Shown piece by piece: positions 1 through 5,399 of a stretch of 9,416 bases of DNA. A model generated the notes under the pieces. That model was not told the origin of the DNA and searched no databases. It saw only the letters and a program-made list of their open reading frames with translations. Made by a program: the position numbers and the translations under genes. This stretch comes from an uncultured Clostridia bacterium (GTDB lineage Bacteria; Bacillota; Clostridia; Christensenellales; Aristaeellaceae), in NCBI GenBank assembly GCA_947600345.1, contig CANQGC010000094.1:1-9416 (forward strand), written 5' to 3'. How positions within the stretch are numbered: position 1 is the stretch's first letter; each line of letters begins with the position of its first letter.

Positions 1-668
1 GCGGCATCTACCACCGGGTGCAGGTCGATTTGACCTACAACTCCAACCACATGGAGGGCAGCCGCCTGAGCCACGAGCAGACGCGCCACATCTTCGAGAC
101 GAACACCCTCGGCGTCGCGGAGGGCAGCGTCAACGTGGACGACATCGTGGAGACGGCGAACCATTTCCGCTGCATCGACGCCGTGATCGAGGGCGCGAAC
201 GCCCGGCTGAGCGAGCGCTTCATCAAGCGGCTGCACGAGATGTTGAAGGGTGGCACCAGCGACAGCCGGAAGGAATGGTTCGAGGTGGGCGGCTACAAGC
301 GCTTCCCCAACGAGGTGGGCGGGCGGGAGACGACGACGCCGGAGCAGGTTTCCGCGAAGATGCGCGCGCTGCTGGCCGCGTACAATGACGCGCCCGCGAA
401 GTCGCTGGAGGAGATCGTCGACTTCCACGTGCGCTTCGAGCGCATTCATCCCTTCCAGGACGGCAACGGCCGCGTGGGGCGGTTGATTCTGTTCAAGGAG
501 TGTTTGAAGTGGAACGTGGTGCCCTTCATCATTGAGGATGATCTGAAGCTCTACTACTACCGGGGCCTGGCGGAGTGGGACCGGGAGCGTGGCTATTTGA
601 TGGACACCTGCCTCACGGCGCAGGATCGGTTTAAGAAGCATTTGGATTATTTTCGGATTGAGTATTAG
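1..668 (+). CDS. Fic-domain protein, probable AMP transferase (5' end outside window)
   Basis: This is a Fic family enzyme, which typically transfers AMP from ATP to a hydroxyl side chain of a target protein. The frame is open to the left edge (codons GIYHR precede the GTG at 18), so the true start lies upstream; relatives of this type are about 210-260 residues, so probably only some tens of residues are missing. Counting from the GTG, the catalytic motif HPFQDGNGRVGR is at residues 144-155 and is complete: catalytic His144, metal-binding Asp148 and phosphate-contacting Arg155. Near the N-terminus, SNHMEG (residues 9-14) matches the inhibitory-helix motif [S/T]xxxE[G/N], with Glu13 expected to block productive ATP binding. 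That makes it a self-inhibited (class II) Fic protein not needing a separate antitoxin. The target is unknown. The stop TAG is followed by repeat copy A after about 50 bases. Confidence 0.93.
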   Translation, partial: GIYHRVQVDLTYNSNHMEGSRLSHEQTRHIFETNTLGVAEGSVNVDDIVETANHFRCIDAVIEGANARLSERFIKRLHEMLKGGTSDSRKEWFEVGGYKRFPNEVGGRETTTPEQVSAKMRALLAAYNDAPAKSLEEIVDFHVRFERIHPFQDGNGRVGRLILFKECLKWNVVPFIIEDDLKLYYYRGLAEWDRERGYLMDTCLTAQDRFKKHLDYFRIEY

Positions 669-700
669 CTTTGCAGCGGCTCGCGAACGCCGCCCCTACG

Positions 701-972
701 CTCCCCAGAAGGGAGAATCCAAGGAACCTCAGGTTCCTTGGCAGGAATTCTCAAGGGACAGAGTCCCTTGAGTGGGTCCGGGCAAAGCCCGAACGGGTCT
801 GGGCAGAGCCCAGCGTCACCCCCGTAACCCCAGCGGCCCGCGGTGTTTACCCCATCTCCGGCAACGCGAACAATCGCCCCATCGCCTCCATACCGCGGGC
901 CGCGCGAAGCGAGTTTTGGTTTGGGAAGCCAAAGGGCTTCCCAAACCAAAAGAGCAAACGAACGCTTCGTTT
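701..972 (+). repeat. Modular hairpin repeat, copy A
   Basis: This fills most of the gap between the Fic gene and the next gene. It is a chain of inverted repeats, in order: CTCCC/GGGAG (701-715); H1, 10-bp stem and TCA loop (719-741); H2, 10-bp stem CTCAAGGGAC with AGA loop (750-772); H3, 5-bp stem (779-791); H4, 6-bp stem CTGGGC (799-813); H5, a 12-bp outer stem GCGGCCCGCGGT at 833-844 pairing with 892-903 around a 47-base spacer; H6, a 17-bp perfect stem with 4-base loop (914-930/935-951). CGAAGCG (905-911) pairs with 963-969 around H6, or alternatively AAACGAA (956-962) pairs with 966-972. H3 and H4 belong to a 21-bp tandem duplication (774-794, 795-815). Short open frames here lack ribosome sites and are not conserved in frame across copies, so I treat the element as noncoding. 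This is the longest copy, with every module present. Confidence 0.9.
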
Positions 973-1004
973 AACCCGCTCTCCCTCCCCCGCTGTTTTC
1001 CAGT

Positions 1005-1031
1005 TTGAAATCACCTCAAATCCGCCATACT
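1005..1031 (+). promoter_or_regulatory. Possible promoter for the 73-residue protein gene
   Basis: TTGAAA (1005-1010) and CATACT (1026-1031) resemble -35 and -10 boxes, but the 15-base spacer is short. It lies just beyond repeat copy A and about 35 bases before the start codon, so the small gene could be expressed apart from the Fic gene. Weak call based on sequence match only. Confidence 0.35.
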
Positions 1032-1065
1032 GCTTGCGAGCAAACTTGTGAAAGGCGGAAGCATC

Positions 1066-1287
1066 ATGGCGGAATATGAGGTGCTGGTGCGCACGATCAA
1101 GCCCTGTCCGGGGGAGGCGCACGACAAGGAAACGTTCCTGGAGATCGAGGCGGACGATCCGCTCGACTATGTGCTGGCGAACGCGCCGTATCCGATACTG
1201 GACTACGTGGAGAACCTGAACGGCGAGACGATTGTCACGACCGGGGATCGGAAGGGAAACTTTGTGAAGTACAGCTTCACGAAATAA
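1066..1287 (+). CDS. Small acidic protein of unknown function (73 residues)
   Basis: I do not recognise this family. The start is placed at ATG 1066 because AAAGGCGG (1051-1058) sits at ribosome-site distance before it; an in-frame GTG at 1048 has no comparable site. The product begins MAEYEVLVRTIKPC, is rich in Asp and Glu in its middle (EIEADDPLDYV), and has one cysteine near residue 14. It has no signal peptide, membrane segment or zinc-type cysteine cluster, so a soluble cytoplasmic protein is likely. The alternation of short hydrophobic stretches with charged turns suggests a compact alpha/beta fold, but that is inference. It is flanked by repeat copy A upstream and a terminator hairpin just after its TAA, suggesting a one-gene transcript or readthrough from the Fic gene. 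Codon bias matches its neighbours, supporting a real gene. Confidence 0.75.
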   Translation: MAEYEVLVRTIKPCPGEAHDKETFLEIEADDPLDYVLANAPYPILDYVENLNGETIVTTGDRKGNFVKYSFTK

Positions 1288-1322
1288 AAAAGGGCCCCCG
1301 ACGGAGGGAATCCGTCGGGGGC
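1284..1322 (-). terminator. Intrinsic terminator, strongest leftward, at the convergent gene junction
   Basis: A perfect 12-bp stem GCCCCCGACGGA (1294-1305) pairs with 1311-1322 around a 5-base loop. Read leftward, it is followed after two bases by TTTTTT, overlapping the stop codon of the small protein gene: the classical form for ending the phosphofructokinase transcript after repeat copy B. Read rightward, the hairpin is followed only by TGCTGGTTT, a weak U-tract, so it may also end the rightward transcript less efficiently. Confidence 0.8.
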
Positions 1323-1382
1323 TGCTGGTTTGATGCGAGCGTTTCTTCGTTTTCGGGGCGGGGGATTTGAGTTAGTGCGGAC

Positions 1383-1600
1383 TCTTTTGGGAAGGGAAGC
1401 CTTGCGGCTTCCCTTCCCAAAAAATCGCCGCGGCGGCCCGCGGTATGGAGGCGATGAAGCGTTGGTGCGAATTGCCCTATTTTTGTTGGATACCGCGGGC
1501 CGCCTGGGGTGACGCTGGGCTCCGCCCAGACCTGCTTAAGGGACTCTGTCCCTTAAGAATTCCTGCCAAGGAACCTGAGGTTCCTTGGATTCTCCCTTTT
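1383..1600 (-). repeat. Modular hairpin repeat, copy B (inverted relative to A)
   Basis: Read leftward, this has the same module order as copy A: H1 (1566-1588), H2 (1535-1557), H4 (1515-1529), H5 outer stem (13 bp, 1433-1445 with 1491-1503) and H6 (17 bp, 1385-1401 with 1406-1422). H3 is absent. H6 differs from copy A at three stem positions, with matching changes in the other arm (arm TTTTGGGAAGGGAAGCC here versus TTTTGGTTTGGGAAGCC), so pairing is fully kept. H2 has a compensated C:G to T:A change in its third pair. The H5 spacer is 47 bases for the same 12-bp arms as copy A, with a different sequence except CATCGCCTCCAT beside one arm. It sits 3' of the phosphofructokinase gene, in that gene's direction, before a leftward terminator. 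Confidence 0.9.
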
Positions 1601-1619
1601 GCTTCGCCTGGGAAGCGAC

Positions 1620-1651
1620 GGACTCTGGCCCCGTAGATGGGGCCAGAGTCC
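1620..1651. other. Strong 13-bp hairpin just downstream of the phosphofructokinase gene
   Basis: GGACTCTGGCCCC (1620-1632) pairs perfectly with 1639-1651 around a 6-base loop. It lies about 30 bases past the stop codon of the leftward phosphofructokinase gene. No U-tract follows on either strand, so it is not a canonical intrinsic terminator; it may stabilise the mRNA 3' end or be an extra module attached to repeat copy B. Copies A and C have no equivalent. Confidence 0.65.
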
Positions 1652-1682
1652 TGCGTTGGTGCCTCTATTGATTCTTTGGTTC

Positions 1683-2945
1683 TTACGCCTTCGGGGGAAC
1701 CGCCTTGACCTTCTTCAAGTTGACGAAGCGCGGCAGGCCGTTCTCGATCTTCAGCTGGGTCTGGCCCTGGATCAGCGGCAGGCAGTAGTCGATGAAGCCC
1801 TGGTTCACGCCGTCGCCCTCCTCGTTGATCCACTCGCGCGGCACCTTCTTCTCGGTGTTGGCGACGATCGTCAGCTCGAACAGCTCGGTCTTGCACTCGT
1901 ACTTGCCGTTCTCGCGCGTGCAGGCGAAGCCCACCATGCGGTCGGTCACGCCGGCCACCGCATTGTCCACCGCCGCCTTGCCAGCGGCGTAGGATTCGTC
2001 GATGTCGGTCTGGGAGGCGCAGTGGGCCGCGCAGCGCTGGAGCAGCGAAAGCTCGATGCCGCGCACCTTGGCGCCGGTCTCCGCCTTCAGGCGGTTGGCC
2101 AGGAAGCTGGCCAGGCCGCCCAGCTGGGTGTGGCCGAAGCTATCCTTTGCCGCGGCTGCGCCCTGGGTCTGGTACTCGGTGATGAACGTGCCGTCCTTGT
2201 CGTGGATGCCCTCGGAGACGACCACCAGGCACTTCTGCTTCTCGGCGTAGATCTTCTTGACCTTGGCCACGAACTTATCCATGTCGAAGTCCACCTCGGG
2301 CAGGTAGATCAGGTCCGCGCCCTTGCCCAGGTAGCCGGCCAGCGACGCGGCGGCGGTCAGCCAGCCCGCGTGGCGGCCCATGCACTCGATCACGGTGATC
2401 ATGCCCTTGTCGTAGACGGTGGCGTCGCGATAGACCTCCATGACGGAGGTGGCGATGAACTTCGCGGCGGAGGCGAAGCCCGGGCAGTGGTCGGTGCCGG
2501 CCAGATCGTTGTCGATGGTCTTCGGGATGCCCATGCAGCGCACCTCGTAGCCGTTGCGCAGCATGAACTTGCTGATCTTATTGCAGGTGTCCATGGAGTC
2601 GTTGCCGCCGTTGTAGAAGAAGTAGCGGATGTTGTACTTCTTGAACATCTCCAGGATCTTGATGTAGTCGGTCTCGTCCTCGTCGGGGTCGGCCAGCTTA
2701 TAGCGGCAGGAGCCCAGCGCGGAGGAGGGCGTGTACTTCATCAGCGCCAGCTCGTCCGGGTCTTCCTTGGACATGTCGATCAAATCGTCGTTGAGCAGGC
2801 CGACGATGCCGTGGCACATGCCGTACACGTTGGTGATGACGTCGCTGTCCAGCGCGGTCTTGATCGCGCCGTAGGCGGAGGCGTTGATGACGGAACTGGG
2901 GCCGCCGGACTGGCCGATGACCGCCGCGCCGATGAGCTTCTCCAT
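1683..2945 (-). CDS. pfp: Diphosphate-dependent 6-phosphofructokinase
   Basis: This cytoplasmic glycolytic enzyme interconverts fructose 6-phosphate and fructose 1,6-bisphosphate, here probably with PPi rather than ATP as phosphoryl donor. The start is ATG 2943-2945 (MEKLIGAAVIGQSGGP, 420 residues), nine bases after GAAAGGAAG; an upstream in-frame GTG lacks a site. The glycine-rich GQSGGP lies near residues 11-16, GGND at 113-116, PKTIDND at 141-147 with the catalytic Asp in TIDND, and MGR at 189-191 for sugar phosphate binding. In ATP-using enzymes the equivalents are GGDG and PGTIDND; Asp in place of the second Gly and Lys before TIDND are known PPi-use determinants, so PPi specificity is inferred with good support. 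Its own promoter lies at 3009-3037; repeat copy B and a terminator form its 3' region. No terminator separates it from the upstream reductase gene, so some readthrough is possible. Confidence 0.94.
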   Translation of the reverse strand: MEKLIGAAVIGQSGGPSSVINASAYGAIKTALDSDVITNVYGMCHGIVGLLNDDLIDMSKEDPDELALMKYTPSSALGSCRYKLADPDEDETDYIKILEMFKKYNIRYFFYNGGNDSMDTCNKISKFMLRNGYEVRCMGIPKTIDNDLAGTDHCPGFASAAKFIATSVMEVYRDATVYDKGMITVIECMGRHAGWLTAAASLAGYLGKGADLIYLPEVDFDMDKFVAKVKKIYAEKQKCLVVVSEGIHDKDGTFITEYQTQGAAAAKDSFGHTQLGGLASFLANRLKAETGAKVRGIELSLLQRCAAHCASQTDIDESYAAGKAAVDNAVAGVTDRMVGFACTRENGKYECKTELFELTIVANTEKKVPREWINEEGDGVNQGFIDYCLPLIQGQTQLKIENGLPRFVNLKKVKAVPPKA

Positions 2946-3008
2946 AGTCAAAGACTTCCTTTCAATTGCTTGGTTTCTCACGGGGAAAGCCCTGTGATTT
3001 CATTATAA

Positions 3009-3037
3009 AATCTAGCACAAATCCCCATGCTTGTCAA
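3009..3037 (-). promoter_or_regulatory. Sigma-A-type promoter of pfp
   Basis: Read leftward, a perfect -35 TTGACA (3032-3037) is followed after 17 bases by TAGATT (3009-3014), preceded by TGC as an extended -10 element. A TATAAT just past it lies 24 bases from the -35 box and is a worse fit. The expected start point near 3002 leaves a 5' leader of about 57 bases with no obvious riboswitch. Confidence 0.75.
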
Positions 3038-3066
3038 ACGCGCACAGGTAAAGATTTGCCGAACGC

Positions 3067-4014
3067 TCACATCCTGCGCAGGAAATCCCGCTGCTCGGGC
3101 GTGAGCGCCGCGTCGCCCGCCTCGGCGATGGCCCGCACCTGCTCCATGCGGCTAGCCCCGGCGATCGGGAAGCACGGGAAGGGCTGGCTCGTGAGCCAGG
3201 CCAGCGACAGCGCCGCCACGGAGGTTCCCGTCTCGGCCGACAGCGCCCGCACCTTCTCCAGCGCGGCCTCGTTCTCCGGGCAGAGGAAGCGGCGGCGGCT
3301 CTTGTCGGTGAGCGCCTCCCCCGCCGCCATCTTCGCCAGGAAGCCCTTGGCCTGGGAGGAGAACGCCACGCAGGGCAGGTTCTCCCGCACGTGCAGCGCG
3401 TAGGTCTCCGCGTCCATCTGGCAGAGCGTATCATCCTCGACGATCACCTGCCGCGCCAGGCTGAACTGGGGCTGGTTCGCCGCGAGCTTCACCAGGCCGT
3501 GCTTCGCCGCGCAATCCAGCGCCTCCGCGATGCGGTCCGGCTGCCAGTTGGACACGCCCACGAAGCGGGCCATTCCTCCCTCCACCAGCTCGGTCAGCGT
3601 ATTCAGTATGTCCTCCACCGGCCTGCTCCGGTCGTCCCGGTGCAGCCAGTAGACGTCCACGCAGGGCGTGCGCAGGTTGTCCAAGCTGCGCTTCATGTCG
3701 TCCAGGATCTCCGCCCGGCTCAGGCGGCCGGTGTGCATATCGTGAAAGTCCGGATGCGCGCCCTTCGTGCCCAGCACGATGGAATCCCGGCAGCGCCGGT
3801 CCTCCAGCCAGCGGCCGATCACCTGCTCGCTGCCGCCCAGAATCTCCCGGACGAAGTCGCCGTAGACCCGCGCGGTATCGATGAAGTTTCCGCCCAGCTC
3901 CACGTAGGCGTCCATGAACTCCCGGGCCTTCCCCTCCTCGATCTTGCCGCCGAAATCCATCGTCCCCAGGGCGATCACCGATGTCCTTCGCCCAAACAAA
4001 TCCGCGTAACGCAT
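3067..4014 (-). CDS. Aldo/keto reductase
   Basis: This is a soluble NAD(P)H-dependent carbonyl oxidoreductase of the aldo/keto reductase superfamily with a (beta/alpha)8 barrel; the substrate cannot be read from sequence. The ATG at 4012-4014 is preceded by GGGAGGA at good spacing, giving 315 residues, normal for the family. The catalytic tetrad is visible: Asp46 and Tyr51 in FIDTARVYG, Lys84 in LGTKG, and His125 in YWLHRDD. The C-terminal IAGASRMEQVR region matches the family's cofactor phosphate-binding segment. FVGVSNW (151-157) and AANQPQFS are further family blocks. No signal peptide is present. It has its own promoter at 4044-4072, which faces away from that of the membrane protein gene. 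It is followed by pfp in the same direction after 121 bases with no terminator; a functional link to pfp is not evident. Confidence 0.93.
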   Translation of the reverse strand: MRYADLFGRRTSVIALGTMDFGGKIEEGKAREFMDAYVELGGNFIDTARVYGDFVREILGGSEQVIGRWLEDRRCRDSIVLGTKGAHPDFHDMHTGRLSRAEILDDMKRSLDNLRTPCVDVYWLHRDDRSRPVEDILNTLTELVEGGMARFVGVSNWQPDRIAEALDCAAKHGLVKLAANQPQFSLARQVIVEDDTLCQMDAETYALHVRENLPCVAFSSQAKGFLAKMAAGEALTDKSRRRFLCPENEAALEKVRALSAETGTSVAALSLAWLTSQPFPCFPIAGASRMEQVRAIAEAGDAALTPEQRDFLRRM

Positions 4015-4043
4015 GGCATTTCCTCCCAAATTTTGCTGCCTTC

Positions 4044-4072
4044 ATTATAGCGAATCCACAGTTAAAAAACAA
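4044..4072 (-). promoter_or_regulatory. Promoter of the aldo/keto reductase gene
   Basis: Read leftward, TTGTTT (4067-4072) and a perfect TATAAT (4044-4049) are separated by 17 bases. The -10 box is about 30 bases upstream of the start codon, giving a short leader that carries the GGGAGGA ribosome site. Its -35 box is only five bases from the -35 box of the rightward promoter, so polymerases at the two promoters may interfere with each other. Confidence 0.7.
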
Positions 4073-4077
4073 TCCCT

Positions 4078-4108
4078 TTGACAAATTGCGGCAGCGGGAT
4101 GACATAAT
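4078..4108 (+). promoter_or_regulatory. Rightward promoter for the membrane protein gene
   Basis: A perfect TTGACA (4078-4083) is followed after 19 bases by CATAAT (4103-4108), preceded by TGA as an extended -10. The spacer is slightly long. TATACT (4125-4130) and TATAAA (4132-4137) could be alternative -10 boxes. Transcription from here would produce an untranslated leader of about 180 bases. Confidence 0.55.
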
Positions 4109-4295
4109 CCGTACACAAAAAACATATACTGTATAAAATACGATGAAATACAGAAGAATATACCGTGTATATATACATTTTTTCATAAATGGATTGCAGG
4201 AATCGCGGGAAAGTTGTCGTATATTCTCATGTATATTCACGAATTTCAATCGCATATACACAACGACCCGGAATGAAAGAGGAGGTTCCCCGTAC
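4109..4295 (+). other. AT-rich leader with GTATAT repeats and the start-defining ribosome site
   Basis: By hand count, 4141-4200 is about 28% G+C and 4201-4260 about 35%, far below the surrounding genes. It contains the palindrome GTATATATAC (4167-4176) and the direct repeat GTATATTC at 4219-4226 and 4231-4238, a 12-base period that is close to one helical turn. Such sites could be an operator, but no regulator is known. An ATG at 4143 is in frame with the downstream gene but has no ribosome site and yields a low-quality N-terminus; AGGAGGT at 4280-4286 points instead to GTG 4296. Apart from these motifs nothing coding is seen. Confidence 0.6.
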
Positions 4296-4856
4296 GTGGA
4301 AAAGGTGAAAGCAAAGCTTGCCGTTTGGAAGCAGGACCGGTGGCTCGTGCGAGCGGCAATCGCGGGCGGAAGCGCGCTGCTGCTGCTGTTCGTCTGCCTC
4401 TGCGTCACGACCTATATGCGGTCAAATATTCAGCACAGGTACGCGAACGCCGCCAACGGAATTCAGGAGCAGACCTACCAGGAGCTCATCGACATGACCG
4501 AGCTCTACGACCGCGTGGACGAGCCGGGGGTCGACGTGCAGCACAAGCTGATTCCCCAGCTGCAGGCGGAGTACGCCTGTGCCGCAGCGCTCAACACGGC
4601 GCTGACGGACTACTTTGGCAGCGACAAGGCGGTGCTCAGCGCGGAGCAGACGGCAGCGTTGGACGCCGCGTTCGACGAATACAGCGCCGCCTATAGCCAG
4701 GGGCTGGCCACCGGCCTCGCGCACAACGACATGAGCGCCTGCATGGAGGACGTGCAGCAGATGATCGACGACCGCTACGTCCCCAAGGCGGAGCCCACGG
4801 AGCCGGTGGTCATCATCGACGGCTCCTCCGGTGAAATCATCAGCGGCGAAAGCTGA
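4296..4856 (+). CDS. Single-pass membrane protein with an extracytoplasmic helical domain, unknown function
   Basis: I do not recognise a named family. The start is GTG 4296, nine bases after AGGAGGT, giving 186 residues. A basic N-terminus (VEKVKAKLAVWKQDR) is followed by one hydrophobic segment at about residues 20-41 (AAIAGGSALLLLFVCLCVTT), then about 145 mainly helical residues, which by the positive-inside rule should face outward. The body has an acidic, Ala/Gln-rich helical pattern (YQELIDMTELYDRV, QLQAEYACAAALNTAL, LDAAFDEYSAAYSQGL), vaguely recalling LemA-type helical proteins, though I see no firm match. There is no lipoprotein cysteine after the hydrophobic segment and no clear signal peptidase site, so it should remain anchored. 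The C-terminal tail is acidic and Ser/Gly-rich. It is probably transcribed alone from the promoter near 4078 and ends with repeat copy C and the terminator at 5144. Confidence 0.8.
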   Translation: MEKVKAKLAVWKQDRWLVRAAIAGGSALLLLFVCLCVTTYMRSNIQHRYANAANGIQEQTYQELIDMTELYDRVDEPGVDVQHKLIPQLQAEYACAAALNTALTDYFGSDKAVLSAEQTAALDAAFDEYSAAYSQGLATGLAHNDMSACMEDVQQMIDDRYVPKAEPTEPVVIIDGSSGEIISGES

Positions 4857-4867
4857 CGCCCCTCCCG

Positions 4868-5064
4868 TCCCCCAGAAGGGAGAATCCAAGGAACCTCAGG
4901 TTCCTTGGCAGGTCTGGGCGGAGCCCAGCGTAACCCCGTAACCCCCAGCGGCCCGCGGCGTCCATCCAAACCCGGCAATTCAAGCCAACGCCTCACCCCT
5001 CCCATACCGCGGGCCGCCCGAAGCGAGTTTTGGTTTGGGAAGCCAGACGGCTTCCCAAACCAAA
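4868..5064 (+). repeat. Modular hairpin repeat, copy C (shorter form)
   Basis: The order and orientation match copy A: H1 (4886-4908), H4 (4914-4928), H5 outer stem (11 bp, 4948-4958 with 5007-5017) and H6 (16 bp, 5029-5044 with 5049-5064). H2 and H3 are missing: CAGG after H1 runs straight into TCTGGGC, the sequence found after the second CAGG in copy B. The H5 spacer is 46-48 bases, again different in sequence. H6 has the same arms as copy A but loop AGAC instead of AAAG. It begins about 30 bases after the stop codon of the membrane protein gene and reads in that gene's direction. Confidence 0.88.
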
Positions 5065-5143
5065 GAGCAAACGCACCCCTCGCAATCACAATCGAACTCT
5101 TTCCATCCCCCCTCTCCATCCGCCATACCAAACCCAACCTCCC

Positions 5144-5174
5144 GGCATCCAGCCTCCCGCTGGAAGCCTTTTTT
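5144..5174 (+). terminator. Intrinsic terminator, rightward, after repeat copy C
   Basis: GGCATCCAGC (5144-5153) pairs with GCTGGAAGCC (5159-5168) around a 5-base loop, with one A-A mismatch, directly followed by TTTTTT (5169-5174). It lies about 290 bases past the membrane protein stop codon, so that gene's transcript would include all of repeat copy C. The 5065-5143 stretch before it shows nothing else. Read leftward it has no U-tract and would not end the phage transcript. Confidence 0.7.
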
Positions 5175-5180
5175 CCATCC

Positions 5181-5399
5181 TCACGAGAAATCCTCCGACT
5201 TCCCGCAATCCATCTCTGCCTCCGGAAGCCCCGTGGCGAAGCTCGTCAGCAGCGAAAGGATCGCCGCCAGGGCGCCGGCGCTCAGCACCGCCAGCCAGTC
5301 CACCTCGCTGAGCAGGGCGCTGGTGCCGATGGTCGCCGCCGCGGTCTGCGCCAGCGTGCGCAGCGCGCGGATCAGCGCGCATTTAATGAAGCGCTTCAT
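5181..5399 (-). CDS. Phage holin, r1t-like
   Basis: Holins form holes in the cytoplasmic membrane at lysis so that the endolysin reaches the wall. This 72-residue protein has the pattern of the r1t holin family: a basic start (MKRFIKCALIRALRTL), a first hydrophobic segment (about residues 15-31, LAQTAAATIGTSALL), the short turn EVDW typical of the family, and a second hydrophobic segment (about 35-55, LAVLSAGALAAILSLLTSF), then an acidic tail. Its ATG overlaps the TGA of the upstream gene as ATGA, so translation is probably coupled; a purine-rich AGGGGGGTGGA also precedes it. It is the last gene of the leftward lysis cassette. The two-segment topology is predicted by eye. Confidence 0.82.
   Translation of the reverse strand: MKRFIKCALIRALRTLAQTAAATIGTSALLSEVDWLAVLSAGALAAILSLLTSFATGLPEAEMDCGKSEDFS

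Noticed and set aside
914..951. H6 hairpin as an intrinsic terminator
   Set aside because: On both strands the T run is in the 5' arm and the A run in the 3' arm, and no U-tract follows the stem.
671..1051. Open reading frames inside repeat copy A, and counterparts in copies B and C, giving peptides such as AKEPEVPWILP
   Set aside because: They lie within hairpin arms, have no ribosome sites, and the frame shifts upstream of the shared part in copy C. Sequence change follows base pairing rather than codon position.
1599..3008. Long rightward open frame opposite pfp
   Set aside because: It is antisense to a clear enzyme gene. Its Val/Ala/Leu/His-rich product is the usual shadow of GC-rich codons.
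4143..4295. N-terminal extension of the membrane protein from ATG 4143
   Set aside because: There is no ribosome site, the composition is AT-rich and unlike the rest, and AGGAGGT at 4280-4286 sits correctly before GTG 4296.
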